From: Candidatus Fermentibacteraceae bacterium
GTDB lineage: Bacteria; Fermentibacterota; Fermentibacteria; Fermentibacterales; JCC-6
Assembly (NCBI GenBank): GCA_021162285.1
Contig: JAGGYZ010000332.1
Coordinates: 1-17,271 of the forward strand
Length of the DNA stretch: 17,271 bases
Direction: 5' to 3'
Shown here piece after piece: positions 8,296 to 13,739 of the stretch. Numbering within the stretch: position 1 is the stretch's first letter; each line of letters starts with the position of its first letter. Both the position numbers and the translations under genes were made by a program. The notes beneath the pieces were generated by a model. The model made no database searches. It saw only the letters and a list, made by a program, of their open reading frames with translations, and was not told the origin of the DNA.

Positions 8296-8946
8296 ATGAG
8301 CAAAGAGACGAAACTTAAAATTCTCGTGTCTTCAGTCGTTTTCGGTTACGAGGACCTATTGGAGAGTGTTTATGCTCTTCTTACTGAATTCGGATATGAG
8401 GTCCTAATGTCTCACAAAGGAACTGTTCCGGTAGACCCCGGCATCTCCGCAATGTCAAGCTGCCTTGAAGCCGTGCGGGATTGCCACCTCTTCCTTGGGA
8501 TAATTCTCCCACGTTATGGATCTGGCAGGGAAGAGAAGGACGCGCTTTCTATCACGCACCGCGAGGTTCTCCATGCCATTAAGCTGAATAAACCACGCTG
8601 GTTTCTGGTCCACGAGAATGTCGCAATAGCCAGGCAGCTCCTCAATCCGTATCGAGACCCCAATGCTATCTCTTCGTTTCGACTGAAGCCCGAGATACAG
8701 TTTGAAAAGACCCCAATACTCGAGGACCTAAGGATTTTAGACATCTTCGAAAAAGCGATGGACCTTGACACAGCCGAAATCAAGCATCGACGTTCGAACT
8801 GGGTGCAGACCTATGGACCTGATGACGATGCAAGGTTGTTTACTACAGCCCAGTTCCGCCGATACCGGGAACTTGCAGAGAAATATCTTCCACGATTGAA
8901 GGACACCCAGGCCATCCGCAGAAACATCAACGGTGGTCAATTATGA
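8296..8946 (+). CDS. DUF4062-domain protein (TIR/nucleoside-transferase-like fold)
   Basis: A 216-residue soluble protein. ATG 8296 is set by AAGGAAGG (8281-8288) with 7-nt spacing; the open frame upstream (to 8131) has no such signal. Residues 7-95 show the DUF4062 pattern: KILVSSVVFGYEDLLESVY (the family's F-V-S-S-T strand and following helix), EFGYEVL, CLEAVRDCHLFLGIILPRYGSG (56-77, the most diagnostic stretch), then SITHREVLHA (85-94). DUF4062 has a Rossmann-like fold related to TIR and nucleoside deoxyribosyltransferase domains and is usually found at the N-terminus of NACHT, TPR or other conflict-system proteins. Here it stands almost alone with a charged helical tail (about 140-216). 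The stop overlaps the next start as ATGA, so it works with the AlbA_2 ATPase. Likely sensor or effector half of a two-gene module. Whether it is an NAD- or nucleotide-cleaving enzyme cannot be told: I see no certain catalytic glutamate. Confidence 0.8.
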   Translation: MSKETKLKILVSSVVFGYEDLLESVYALLTEFGYEVLMSHKGTVPVDPGISAMSSCLEAVRDCHLFLGIILPRYGSGREEKDALSITHREVLHAIKLNKPRWFLVHENVAIARQLLNPYRDPNAISSFRLKPEIQFEKTPILEDLRILDIFEKAMDLDTAEIKHRRSNWVQTYGPDDDARLFTTAQFRRYRELAEKYLPRLKDTQAIRRNINGGQL

Positions 8947-10325
8947 AATCACATGTACTTGAGCTTATCAAGAAAGGCGAGTCAGAAATCATTGAGTTTA
9001 AAGGCTCTCGGAGCCCGTTGGACTCACTTCTACGTGCAGTCTGTGGATTCCTCAACCAGCAAGGCGGTTTCTTGCTGTGGGGAGTGGATGATAAGGGTAA
9101 GCCGACGGGCATTGACAATGCTGAAAAAAAGGTCGAAGATCTGACTTCTCGTCTCATGTCAGACATCAACCCACGGCCCTTTGTCTCTGTTTCGGTGCAA
9201 GAGGTAAAGCAGGTCTCAGTTATTGTTGTTCGCGTCCCTCCTGGTTCCGACAAACCCTATTCAGTGAATCGGAAAATCTGGGTGCGAATAGGTTGTTCCA
9301 TTATGAGAGCGGGTGGAGAGTCTACTGTTGATCTTGTGGAGCAGAGTGCTATGGATCTTGAACGGTGGGAACGGGGATCATTGCCTGGTTTTAGCATCGA
9401 GGACTGTGATATTGAGGAACTGTCGAAAACCCGAAAGGAAATTGCAGCAGCAGGCCGCTTCGGTAGCGATATACCTTTAGATAACGAGATGCTGCTTGAA
9501 CATCTCTACCTGCGCCGTAGTGGTCTTCTTACGAACGCCGCTCTTGTTTTGTTCGCTTCTCAAACGCGAAGATGGTCACCGAATGTCTATCTTCGAATCG
9601 TTTCCTACACCAGTGAAAAGGCTGGATCTCTAGCCAACGACGTTGTTTTGGATGGACCAGCCATTCGCACACTGTATGAAGCCGTTTCTATTATTCAGCA
9701 ACGCACTGGTTTCTCTTCACGCTTCAAAAAGGATCAGTTGGAGCGTGAAGACAAACCTGCCTATGCTATTTATGCATTACGAGAATCACTCGTGAATGCA
9801 ATTACTCACCGCTCCTACGACTCTATAGGTGGATGCATCCGGGTTGAGATATATCCAGATCATCTTATCATCAGCAATCCCGGCAAATTACCTGAGGGCT
9901 GGACACCTAAGAATCTCCGAGAAGAACACAAGTCGATTCCCTTTAACCCCGATATTGCACGTGTCTTTTTCCTGCGTAAACTTATGGACCAATTAGGCGT
10001 GGGTACGCAAAGGATGATATCAGAATGCAAGCAACTCGGTGCTATGACTCCCTCATGGCAAGTGGAAGGGGGAATTGTCTCTGTGACTCTCTTTCGTGCC
10101 CCCGAACCCGCCGCAGAAGAGGTCCTGACCGGACGACAGGCTGAGTTCGTGAAATCGCTCAAGCGTGGGGAGGAATTCAAGACGGCCGACTACGCCACGG
10201 CCGCCGGTGTCAGTCAGCGGCAGGCAAGGCGCGACTTGGCCGAGCTGGAAGATCGTGGGATCATTGAACGCCTTGGTAAGGGGCGTGCCACTTTGTACCT
10301 TCGTTCACAGGGAGGAGCACGGTGA
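8943..10325 (+). CDS. AlbA_2 (Schlafen-like) + GHKL ATPase + winged-helix protein
   Basis: A 460-residue cytoplasmic protein overlapping the DUF4062 gene by ATGA. Domain 1 (about 8-125) is AlbA_2: ESEIIEFKG near the start, then FLNQQGGFLLWGVDDKGKPTGID. Domain 2 (about 200-385) is the HATPase_c_4 type of GHKL fold: N-box ALRESLVNAITHRSY with E281, N285 and H289-R290; G1-like ISNPGKLPEG (309-318); and a late GVGTQRM. Domain 3 (about 390-455) is a winged helix: TADYATAAGVSQRQARRDL, then AELEDRGIIERLGKG. This is the architecture often annotated as 'RecG-related' or transcriptional regulator; there is no helicase. AlbA_2 is shared with Schlafen proteins, some of which cleave RNA, but no Schlafen acidic triad is evident. 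The 3' end (about 10090-10320) is visibly more GC-rich than the rest, suggesting the winged helix was acquired or evolves differently. Ten-bp repeats start 8 bases after the stop. Probable role: ATP-dependent regulator or effector partner of DUF4062. Confidence 0.85.
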   Translation: MKSHVLELIKKGESEIIEFKGSRSPLDSLLRAVCGFLNQQGGFLLWGVDDKGKPTGIDNAEKKVEDLTSRLMSDINPRPFVSVSVQEVKQVSVIVVRVPPGSDKPYSVNRKIWVRIGCSIMRAGGESTVDLVEQSAMDLERWERGSLPGFSIEDCDIEELSKTRKEIAAAGRFGSDIPLDNEMLLEHLYLRRSGLLTNAALVLFASQTRRWSPNVYLRIVSYTSEKAGSLANDVVLDGPAIRTLYEAVSIIQQRTGFSSRFKKDQLEREDKPAYAIYALRESLVNAITHRSYDSIGGCIRVEIYPDHLIISNPGKLPEGWTPKNLREEHKSIPFNPDIARVFFLRKLMDQLGVGTQRMISECKQLGAMTPSWQVEGGIVSVTLFRAPEPAAEEVLTGRQAEFVKSLKRGEEFKTADYATAAGVSQRQARRDLAELEDRGIIERLGKGRATLYLRSQGGAR

Positions 10326-10332
10326 TGCATAG

Positions 10333-10360
10333 CCGGCCAAATCCGGCCAAATCCGGACGC
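10333..10360. repeat. 10-bp tandem repeat array 1 (CCGGCCAAAT)
   Basis: CCGGCCAAAT at 10333-10342 and 10343-10352, then a third partial unit CCGGACGC (10353-10360). The period is exactly one helical turn. It begins 8 nt after the stop of the AlbA_2 gene. A related array lies about 105 nt downstream. It could be operator or iteron-like binding sites for a DNA-binding protein, the winged-helix neighbour being an obvious candidate. Confidence 0.65.
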
Positions 10361-10465
10361 ACTATTTTGTAGGTCTAAGATGGCGCTTACTTTCTTTCAG
10401 AGCTATTGCCAACCTAATTGATAAAACTCAACATGGTAGTTAGTTGCGCCGATATCCGCTTGGAC

Positions 10466-10505
10466 TGGCCGGAATCCGGCCATATCCGGCCATATCCGGC
10501 CACGC
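10466..10505. repeat. 10-bp tandem repeat array 2 with a palindromic edge
   Basis: CCGGCCATAT at 10476-10485 and 10486-10495, then CCGGCCACGC (10496-10505). The left edge is an inverted unit, so TGGCCGG (10466-10472) and CCGGCCA (10476-10482) form a 7-bp palindrome around AAT. TTTTT follows at 10506-10510, so a weak terminator is an alternative. Arrays 1 and 2 both end in a CCGG unit, then ACGC and a T-rich stretch, suggesting they are paralogous copies. Between them (10361-10465) I see no gene. Confidence 0.65.
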
Positions 10506-10589
10506 TTTTTACTAGTCGGGAGTCTGTGCTCAAATAGGGAAGTTACATGTATGCAATAATCAACCTGGTTCTCTTCCGTTACTCGGCAT

Positions 10590-10730
10590 ATGCCGGCGGA
10601 AAAGGTTCTCCCGGAAACGGAACACCGGGGAAGAGCCGGAAAAGGTCTGATAATACGAGTCCACGGGAAGGATAAGATCAGAGGTGTATACAGTGGCCAT
10701 GGTAACTTGAACTCTGATGCATCCAGTTGA
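10590..10730 (+). CDS. Possible 46-residue small protein, doubtful
   Basis: ATG at 10590 inside the palindrome CGGCATATGCCG opens a frame that ends with TGA at 10728-10730. The product starts MPAEKVLPE and has a plausible strand-like middle (GLIIRVHGKDKIRGVYSG). There is no Shine-Dalgarno site upstream and I recognise no family. It lies 30 nt before the next, better supported small gene. It may be real, a fragment of a decayed gene, or chance. The frame is open upstream to 10560 without another ATG. Confidence 0.2.
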   Translation: MPAEKVLPETEHRGRAGKGLIIRVHGKDKIRGVYSGHGNLNSDASS

Positions 10731-10760
10731 ACCGAAACTATTATGGAGGAACTCACTTCG

Positions 10761-10901
10761 ATGATAAATGAGCAGCAGAAGAAATTTGCCGAGGGGTTTC
10801 GTAAGATAATTCAGGAGAAGTATGGGAAGGACTACACTATGGAAGAATCGCATTGGGCTTTGACGAGACTTAATGATTACATAACCACACTGTCTAATTG
10901 A
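10761..10901 (+). CDS. Small helical protein of unknown function (46 aa)
   Basis: The start ATG 10761 is preceded by GGAGGA (10745-10750) at 10-nt spacing; an in-frame ATG at 10743 overlaps that ribosome binding site and is less likely. The product begins MINEQQKKFAEGF and ends LTRLNDYITTLSN. It is charged and wholly helix-compatible, with the pattern F-x-x-x-F-R-x-I-I-x-E-K-Y-G-K-D-Y-(T/S)-x-E-E-x-x-x-A-x-x-x-L. From memory, short proteins with a KYG-x-x-Y/L-S-x-E-E-A core are common in mobile and accessory regions, often in front of toxin or restriction genes, but I cannot name a family. It is too short to appear in most gene calls. No partner gene follows; the downstream DNA is the dispersed repeat. 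Probably a real orphan accessory gene. Confidence 0.6.
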   Translation: MINEQQKKFAEGFRKIIQEKYGKDYTMEESHWALTRLNDYITTLSN

Positions 10902-11003
10902 GACAGAGAGCAGAAAACAGATTGCGAGGAATGATTTATCCAGTAATCAGCATGCATTGTAGTCCAATTTCTGGGTTTAACACTTTACCGCACTTCGAAG
11001 TCG

Positions 11004-11345
11004 ATTCTGTCAATTCTGTCATTGAGTCAATAGCAGGAATCACTCCAACACCTTTAATACAAGCTGGACAATCTGGGAACGCGTATCCTTAGGGAGTCGT
11101 CCCGATGCATTGCAGACAAGCTGAAGATCCAACGGTAAATCAACCGTGGGCCGAACACCGGCGATTCCGACTCCGCCTTGTGTTTCAACGGTAATCGTGA
11201 AACTGTTCGGACAAGTTACCACAGACGGATAGTCTGCAATAATCGCCATTGGTGTCTTCAGCCATACAGGTATTGCAGGATCACCACCGGGGTTAAGGGA
11301 CTTCAAGTCCCACATTGGCTCATAGGCCAAATTTCCTGGTGCCAA
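11004..11345 (-). repeat. Dispersed repeat, copy B (longest, with open antisense frame)
   Basis: On the plus strand this starts with the doubled word TTCTGTCAATTCTGTCA (11005-11021), identical to 12850-12866 in copy C. Another identical 17-mer, ACAAGCTGAAGATCCAA, follows at 11116-11132, with almost the same spacing as in copy C (94 versus 93 nt between). On the minus strand a 101-codon frame (11345 to 11040) ends GVRPTVDLPLDLQLVCNA, then LPKDTRSQIVQLVLKVLE and stop. Copies A and C align with its C-terminal part. The protein-like C-terminus conserved across copies suggests a former coding gene spread in many copies. No ribosome binding site or catalytic motif is seen. The rest of the gap 10902-11003 and 11346-11406 shows nothing clear apart from a small palindrome GGGACTTCAAGTCCC near 11297-11311. 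Confidence 0.6.
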
Positions 11346-11406
11346 AGGAGGTGGAATATGGGGTAGCCCATGACAGGTATTTTAAGCGGTCTGAGAACAT
11401 GGAACC

Positions 11407-11435
11407 TTGACTTCATGCTGAAACAAGCGTAAAAT
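11407..11435 (+). promoter_or_regulatory. Sigma70-type promoter of the barrel/lipoprotein pair
   Basis: TTGACT (11407-11412) and TAAAAT (11430-11435) are separated by exactly 17 nt. This predicts a transcript start near 11442 and a leader of about 40 nt before ATG 11484. It is the best-looking promoter in the window. Confidence 0.6.
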
Positions 11436-11483
11436 ACTAATATACTTAGACTGTGGATGTCTTTACAATTGAAAGGACAGTGT

Positions 11484-11999
11484 ATGATAGGGGTTATGCT
11501 ATCGATTCTTATCCTCACCGGTATCAATCCTCGAGTTTCTCCGGACAGAATGAGCACCTTTACACTTTCCGGAGGGTATGGCAACAGAACTGGAAGCAAT
11601 CCTGTATCCGGTTCTATCGCTGTAAGAACCAATCTTGTAGTACATCTCTCAAAGTCACTGGAAATCGGGCTTGATGGTGGAGTCTACAACATTGAACAGG
11701 AACAGTACCCCGGGTTGGAAGATTATTCTCTGAAAAAGGGCATCATTCATGCAGGGGCCATTGGGCGCTACATATCTCAGGGTACCAGATGGAGATATTT
11801 CATGGAAATTGGTTGTGGATACTACTCGTGGAACCAGAATTTTCTGGGGTACAGCAGTGGAGGGGGACTGCGATACTACCCTGCCGAATCAAATTACTTT
11901 TATTGCCTTGAGGGTAAGTGGCATGACAACATTCAGAATTTGTCTGAGCCGTCTCCAGGATTTTTCACAATAACTGCAGGGCTTGGTTTATCATGGTAA
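11484..11999 (+). CDS. Predicted outer-membrane beta-barrel protein
   Basis: A 171-residue exported protein. ATG 11484 has GAAAGGA (11471-11477) 6 nt upstream; the in-frame ATG at 11457 has none. The N-terminus MIGVMLSILILTGINP is a short hydrophobic export signal, though it lacks the usual positive charge. The rest alternates short amphipathic strands rich in Gly, Tyr, Trp and Ser: FTLSGGYGNRTGSNP, IGLDGGVYNIEQEQY, YFMEIGCGYYSWNQNF, GGGLRYYPAESNYFYCLEG, FFTITAGLGLSW. It ends in a C-terminal aromatic (W171), the usual BamA-recognition feature of outer-membrane barrels. About eight strands would fit an OmpX/OmpW-sized barrel. It overlaps the next gene by 7 nt and shares its promoter, so the two probably act together in the envelope. 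The substrate is unknown. Confidence 0.75.
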   Translation: MIGVMLSILILTGINPRVSPDRMSTFTLSGGYGNRTGSNPVSGSIAVRTNLVVHLSKSLEIGLDGGVYNIEQEQYPGLEDYSLKKGIIHAGAIGRYISQGTRWRYFMEIGCGYYSWNQNFLGYSSGGGLRYYPAESNYFYCLEGKWHDNIQNLSEPSPGFFTITAGLGLSW

Positions 12000-12502
12000 C
12001 AGAAAAGGTTTATCTGCGCCCGGTATCCCTGTCACTGATTATTCTTCTGCTGGTCTCCTGCGGCAGCAATACTCTTGTTCAGTTGCCATCAACACCTGAG
12101 GAAAAACAATCTGTGATTTTGTCGCTTCACCCCGGCAATACAATACAGTATTCTGCTAACGGATCCGATAATCTAAATGAAGGCGTGCTTCAAGAGGTGA
12201 CAGAAGACAATTTGTACATATGGTACAATGAAACCGAAATCGGAATTGCAGCCAATGAGATAGATTCCCTCTGGGTCAGACAGCGATCTGTAATGTCCGG
12301 CATAAAAACAGGAGCTATAATCGGATGGTCCGCTGTTACCGGTTACGCCGTTCTGGCAATTCTATACTTGAATTCGACAGGTGAGGTGAGTGATTCCAGT
12401 TTTCTCCTGGCTCCTATTTTTGGTGTTGTCGGTGCTGTCGGAGGTGGAGGAATCGGAGCCTGTGTGGGTGCAGCCATAACCAAATGGGAGCGATTATTCT
12501 AG
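11993..12502 (+). CDS. Lipoprotein with glycine-zipper membrane segments
   Basis: A 169-residue protein starting inside the end of the barrel gene (7-nt overlap). The signal sequence ends in a lipobox LLLVSC with C23 as the predicted lipidated residue. A beta-rich periplasmic part (about 40-98: PGNTIQYSANGSDNLNEGVL ... NLYIWYNETEIGIAANEIDSLWVR) resembles small domains in which a transcript-derived setting is read from a membrane-anchored sensor, but no family is certain. Two hydrophobic segments follow (about 101-125 and 138-163). The second is a glycine zipper, FGVVGAVGGGGIGACVGAAI, as in Gly-zipper outer-membrane lipoproteins. Operon context with an outer-membrane barrel suggests an envelope-integrity role. 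Nothing follows in the operon: 12503-12583 shows no gene or clear terminator. Confidence 0.75.
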   Translation: MVTEKVYLRPVSLSLIILLLVSCGSNTLVQLPSTPEEKQSVILSLHPGNTIQYSANGSDNLNEGVLQEVTEDNLYIWYNETEIGIAANEIDSLWVRQRSVMSGIKTGAIIGWSAVTGYAVLAILYLNSTGEVSDSSFLLAPIFGVVGAVGGGGIGACVGAAITKWERLF

Positions 12503-12583
12503 TCAGCCGTGTAGAGATAACTCGGTAATTCAGTTTCTGATGAAAGCAAAGCTGAAGCAGAAATGCAGAATAATCAGATATGA

Positions 12584-12766
12584 TCAGCGCTTTCAATCTC
12601 TGGAACCGGAGATCTTGAACTATTCATGGAAAAGAGCGGAACATCGTTATCTTTTCAGCACAATATGATTGTTCCAGAAGATGGTCCAGGAGAGTACCTT
12701 TTCCTGATTCTTTCCGGAACGGTGTGTGTAACCAGAAGAACATGCGAAGAGTTCAAGTTAACATGA
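12584..12766 (+). pseudogene. Fragment of a secreted/beta-rich protein gene
   Basis: An open frame after an in-frame stop (12581-12583) reads SALSISGTGDLELFMEKSG, then SFQHNMIVPEDGPGEYLFLILSGTVCVTR, ending TGA at 12764-12766. Codon choice and the alternating hydrophobic pattern look like a real beta-sandwich segment. However, the first ATG (12626) has no ribosome binding site and the N-terminal signal expected for such a protein is missing. I read it as the surviving C-terminal part of a decayed gene. A short functional gene is the alternative. Confidence 0.4.
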
Positions 12767-12849
12767 TCCTGCCACAGCAGAGTGGACACTCAGTTAAGCT
12801 GATATCTCATACCTTTACACAGGGCAGCTGTTGAGCACAATATTTTCTG

Positions 12850-13035
12850 TTCTGTCAATTCTGTCAGGTACCAGCAGGTGGTAATCATTCAACAGCTTCT
12901 GGAACTATACGAACAATTTTCGTCCTGGTTTCCTTCGGTAGATTCCCCATGCATTGAAAACAAGCTGAAGATCCAAAGGTATTTCAGGCGTGAGTACACA
13001 TACGGCACACTTTTTCCAGTATCACCCGATTCCGT
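12850..13035 (-). repeat. Dispersed repeat, copy C (most degenerate)
   Basis: Starts with TTCTGTCAATTCTGTCA (12850-12866) and carries ACAAGCTGAAGATCCAA at 12960-12976, both exact matches to copy B. It also carries GCACACTTTTTC at 13005-13016, an exact match to copy A. The minus strand reads KKCAVCV, then PEIPLDLQLVFNAW, after which an in-frame TAG breaks the frame that is intact in copies A and B. It is therefore non-coding now. Its position relative to neighbouring genes is again antisense and intergenic. Confidence 0.6.
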
Positions 13036-13119
13036 TAGACAAGTTGAATTACATTCATCGAAAGCTGGGCAGAAATCCCGGAGCTGCTGATGAATCGATG
13101 TATTAGCCGGTAATATCCC

Positions 13120-13149
13120 TTGACAGATATCTCGCAAACTGGCTGTAAT
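13120..13149 (+). promoter_or_regulatory. Promoter of the AAA ATPase pseudogene
   Basis: TTGACA (13120-13125) and TGTAAT (13144-13149) with an 18-nt spacer. The -10 box runs into the left arm of the 13-bp inverted repeat, so a protein bound there would block transcription. Confidence 0.5.
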
Positions 13150-13182
13150 TATTACCAGTAAATGTGTTAACTGGTAATAATT
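13147..13182. promoter_or_regulatory. Perfect 13-bp inverted repeat, likely operator
   Basis: AATTATTACCAGT (13147-13159) and ACTGGTAATAATT (13170-13182) flank a 10-nt A/T-rich centre. It overlaps the -10 box and predicted start site and ends 19 nt before the ATG at 13202. A dimeric repressor site is the simplest reading. The arms could also form a hairpin in the leader RNA. Confidence 0.6.
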
Positions 13183-13201
13183 CTGTTCGGTATGGAGCGA
13201 T

Positions 13202-13575
13202 ATGATCGAAACACTGAGGGAAATCATTCTGGATTTTCAGGAAGTTGAACTTGAAACAGGAGTGCCCAGGCATCTTAAAATCTCAACCGTCCCTGGCGAG
13301 GCTGCCGTTGCATCGGGGTACGCCGTTGTGGAAAGTCAACATACCTGTTTCAGATCGTTAAAAAATTGCTGGACAGCGGAATACCTCGTGAAAATATACT
13401 GTACATAAATTTCTTTGACGATTGTCTTCACAGTCTCTCGCAGGAAGGTCTCGGATCAATAACAGAAGTACCTGCGAATTGTGAGTTAAGTACATTCATC
13501 GGGTGCTCCAACTATTATAGGAAATACCATAATCCTAAAATAAGGTTGACATTTATTTTAGGTTACGAAGTTTGA
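13202..13575 (+). pseudogene. AAA_14/DUF4143-type ATPase, frameshifted and truncated
   Basis: ATG 13202 has GGAG at 13194-13197. Frame 1 reads MIETLREIILDFQEVELETG, then PRHLKISTVPGEAAV. The continuation lies in another frame: CIGVRRCGKSTYLFQIVKK (Walker A, GVRRCGKST at 13315-13341), then LLDSGIPRENILYINFFDDCLHSL. Restoring one T near 13309 (GTT-TGC-ATC) rejoins the two as AAVCIGVRRC, so a single-base deletion broke the gene. After LSQEGLGSITE (about 13474) the sequence leaves the family pattern and stops at 13573-13575, long before the Walker B, sensor and DUF4143 parts of a roughly 400-residue protein. This P-loop family (AAA_14 plus DUF4143) is common in multicopy accessory genes of anaerobic bacteria and archaea. 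Only about a quarter remains. A sequencing error could explain the frameshift but not the truncation. Confidence 0.75.
13534..13562. promoter_or_regulatory. Perfect 10-bp inverted repeat enclosing a TTGACA box
   Basis: CCTAAAATAA (13534-13543) and TTATTTTAGG (13553-13562) flank GGTTGACAT, so a consensus -35 hexamer sits in the centre. No good -10 follows at 16-18 nt. A second TTGACA (13572-13577) lies just downstream, also with a weak -10 (TTTGCA). It could be an operator for the downstream operon at 13740 or a hairpin ending the ATPase transcript. Confidence 0.45.
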
Positions 13576-13739
13576 CACCCTGAAATAATTCAGTTTTGCA
13601 GTTCTCAAATAAAAGTATTGCTGCGAAAACGGACAAAAGCAAGTGAAAGTGGTATTCAGCTGCCGGTTGACTGTGCGGCGCGATAGACAATATTCCATCT
13701 GTTCTTCTTCTCTATCAATGCAGGAAGGATGGGGCTGTG

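Noticed and set aside
10333..10505. CRISPR array
   Set aside because: Units are contiguous 10-mers without unique spacers, and no cas gene is present.
10403..10853. Minus-strand frames across repeat array 2, with a repeated WPDM peptide
   Set aside because: The peptide is just the translation of the 10-bp repeat; there is no start signal or conserved composition.
11295..11315. Possible tRNA T arm (GGGACTTCAAGTCCC)
   Set aside because: The TTCAAGT loop does not give a 5-bp stem in register and no acceptor or anticodon arms can be built around it.
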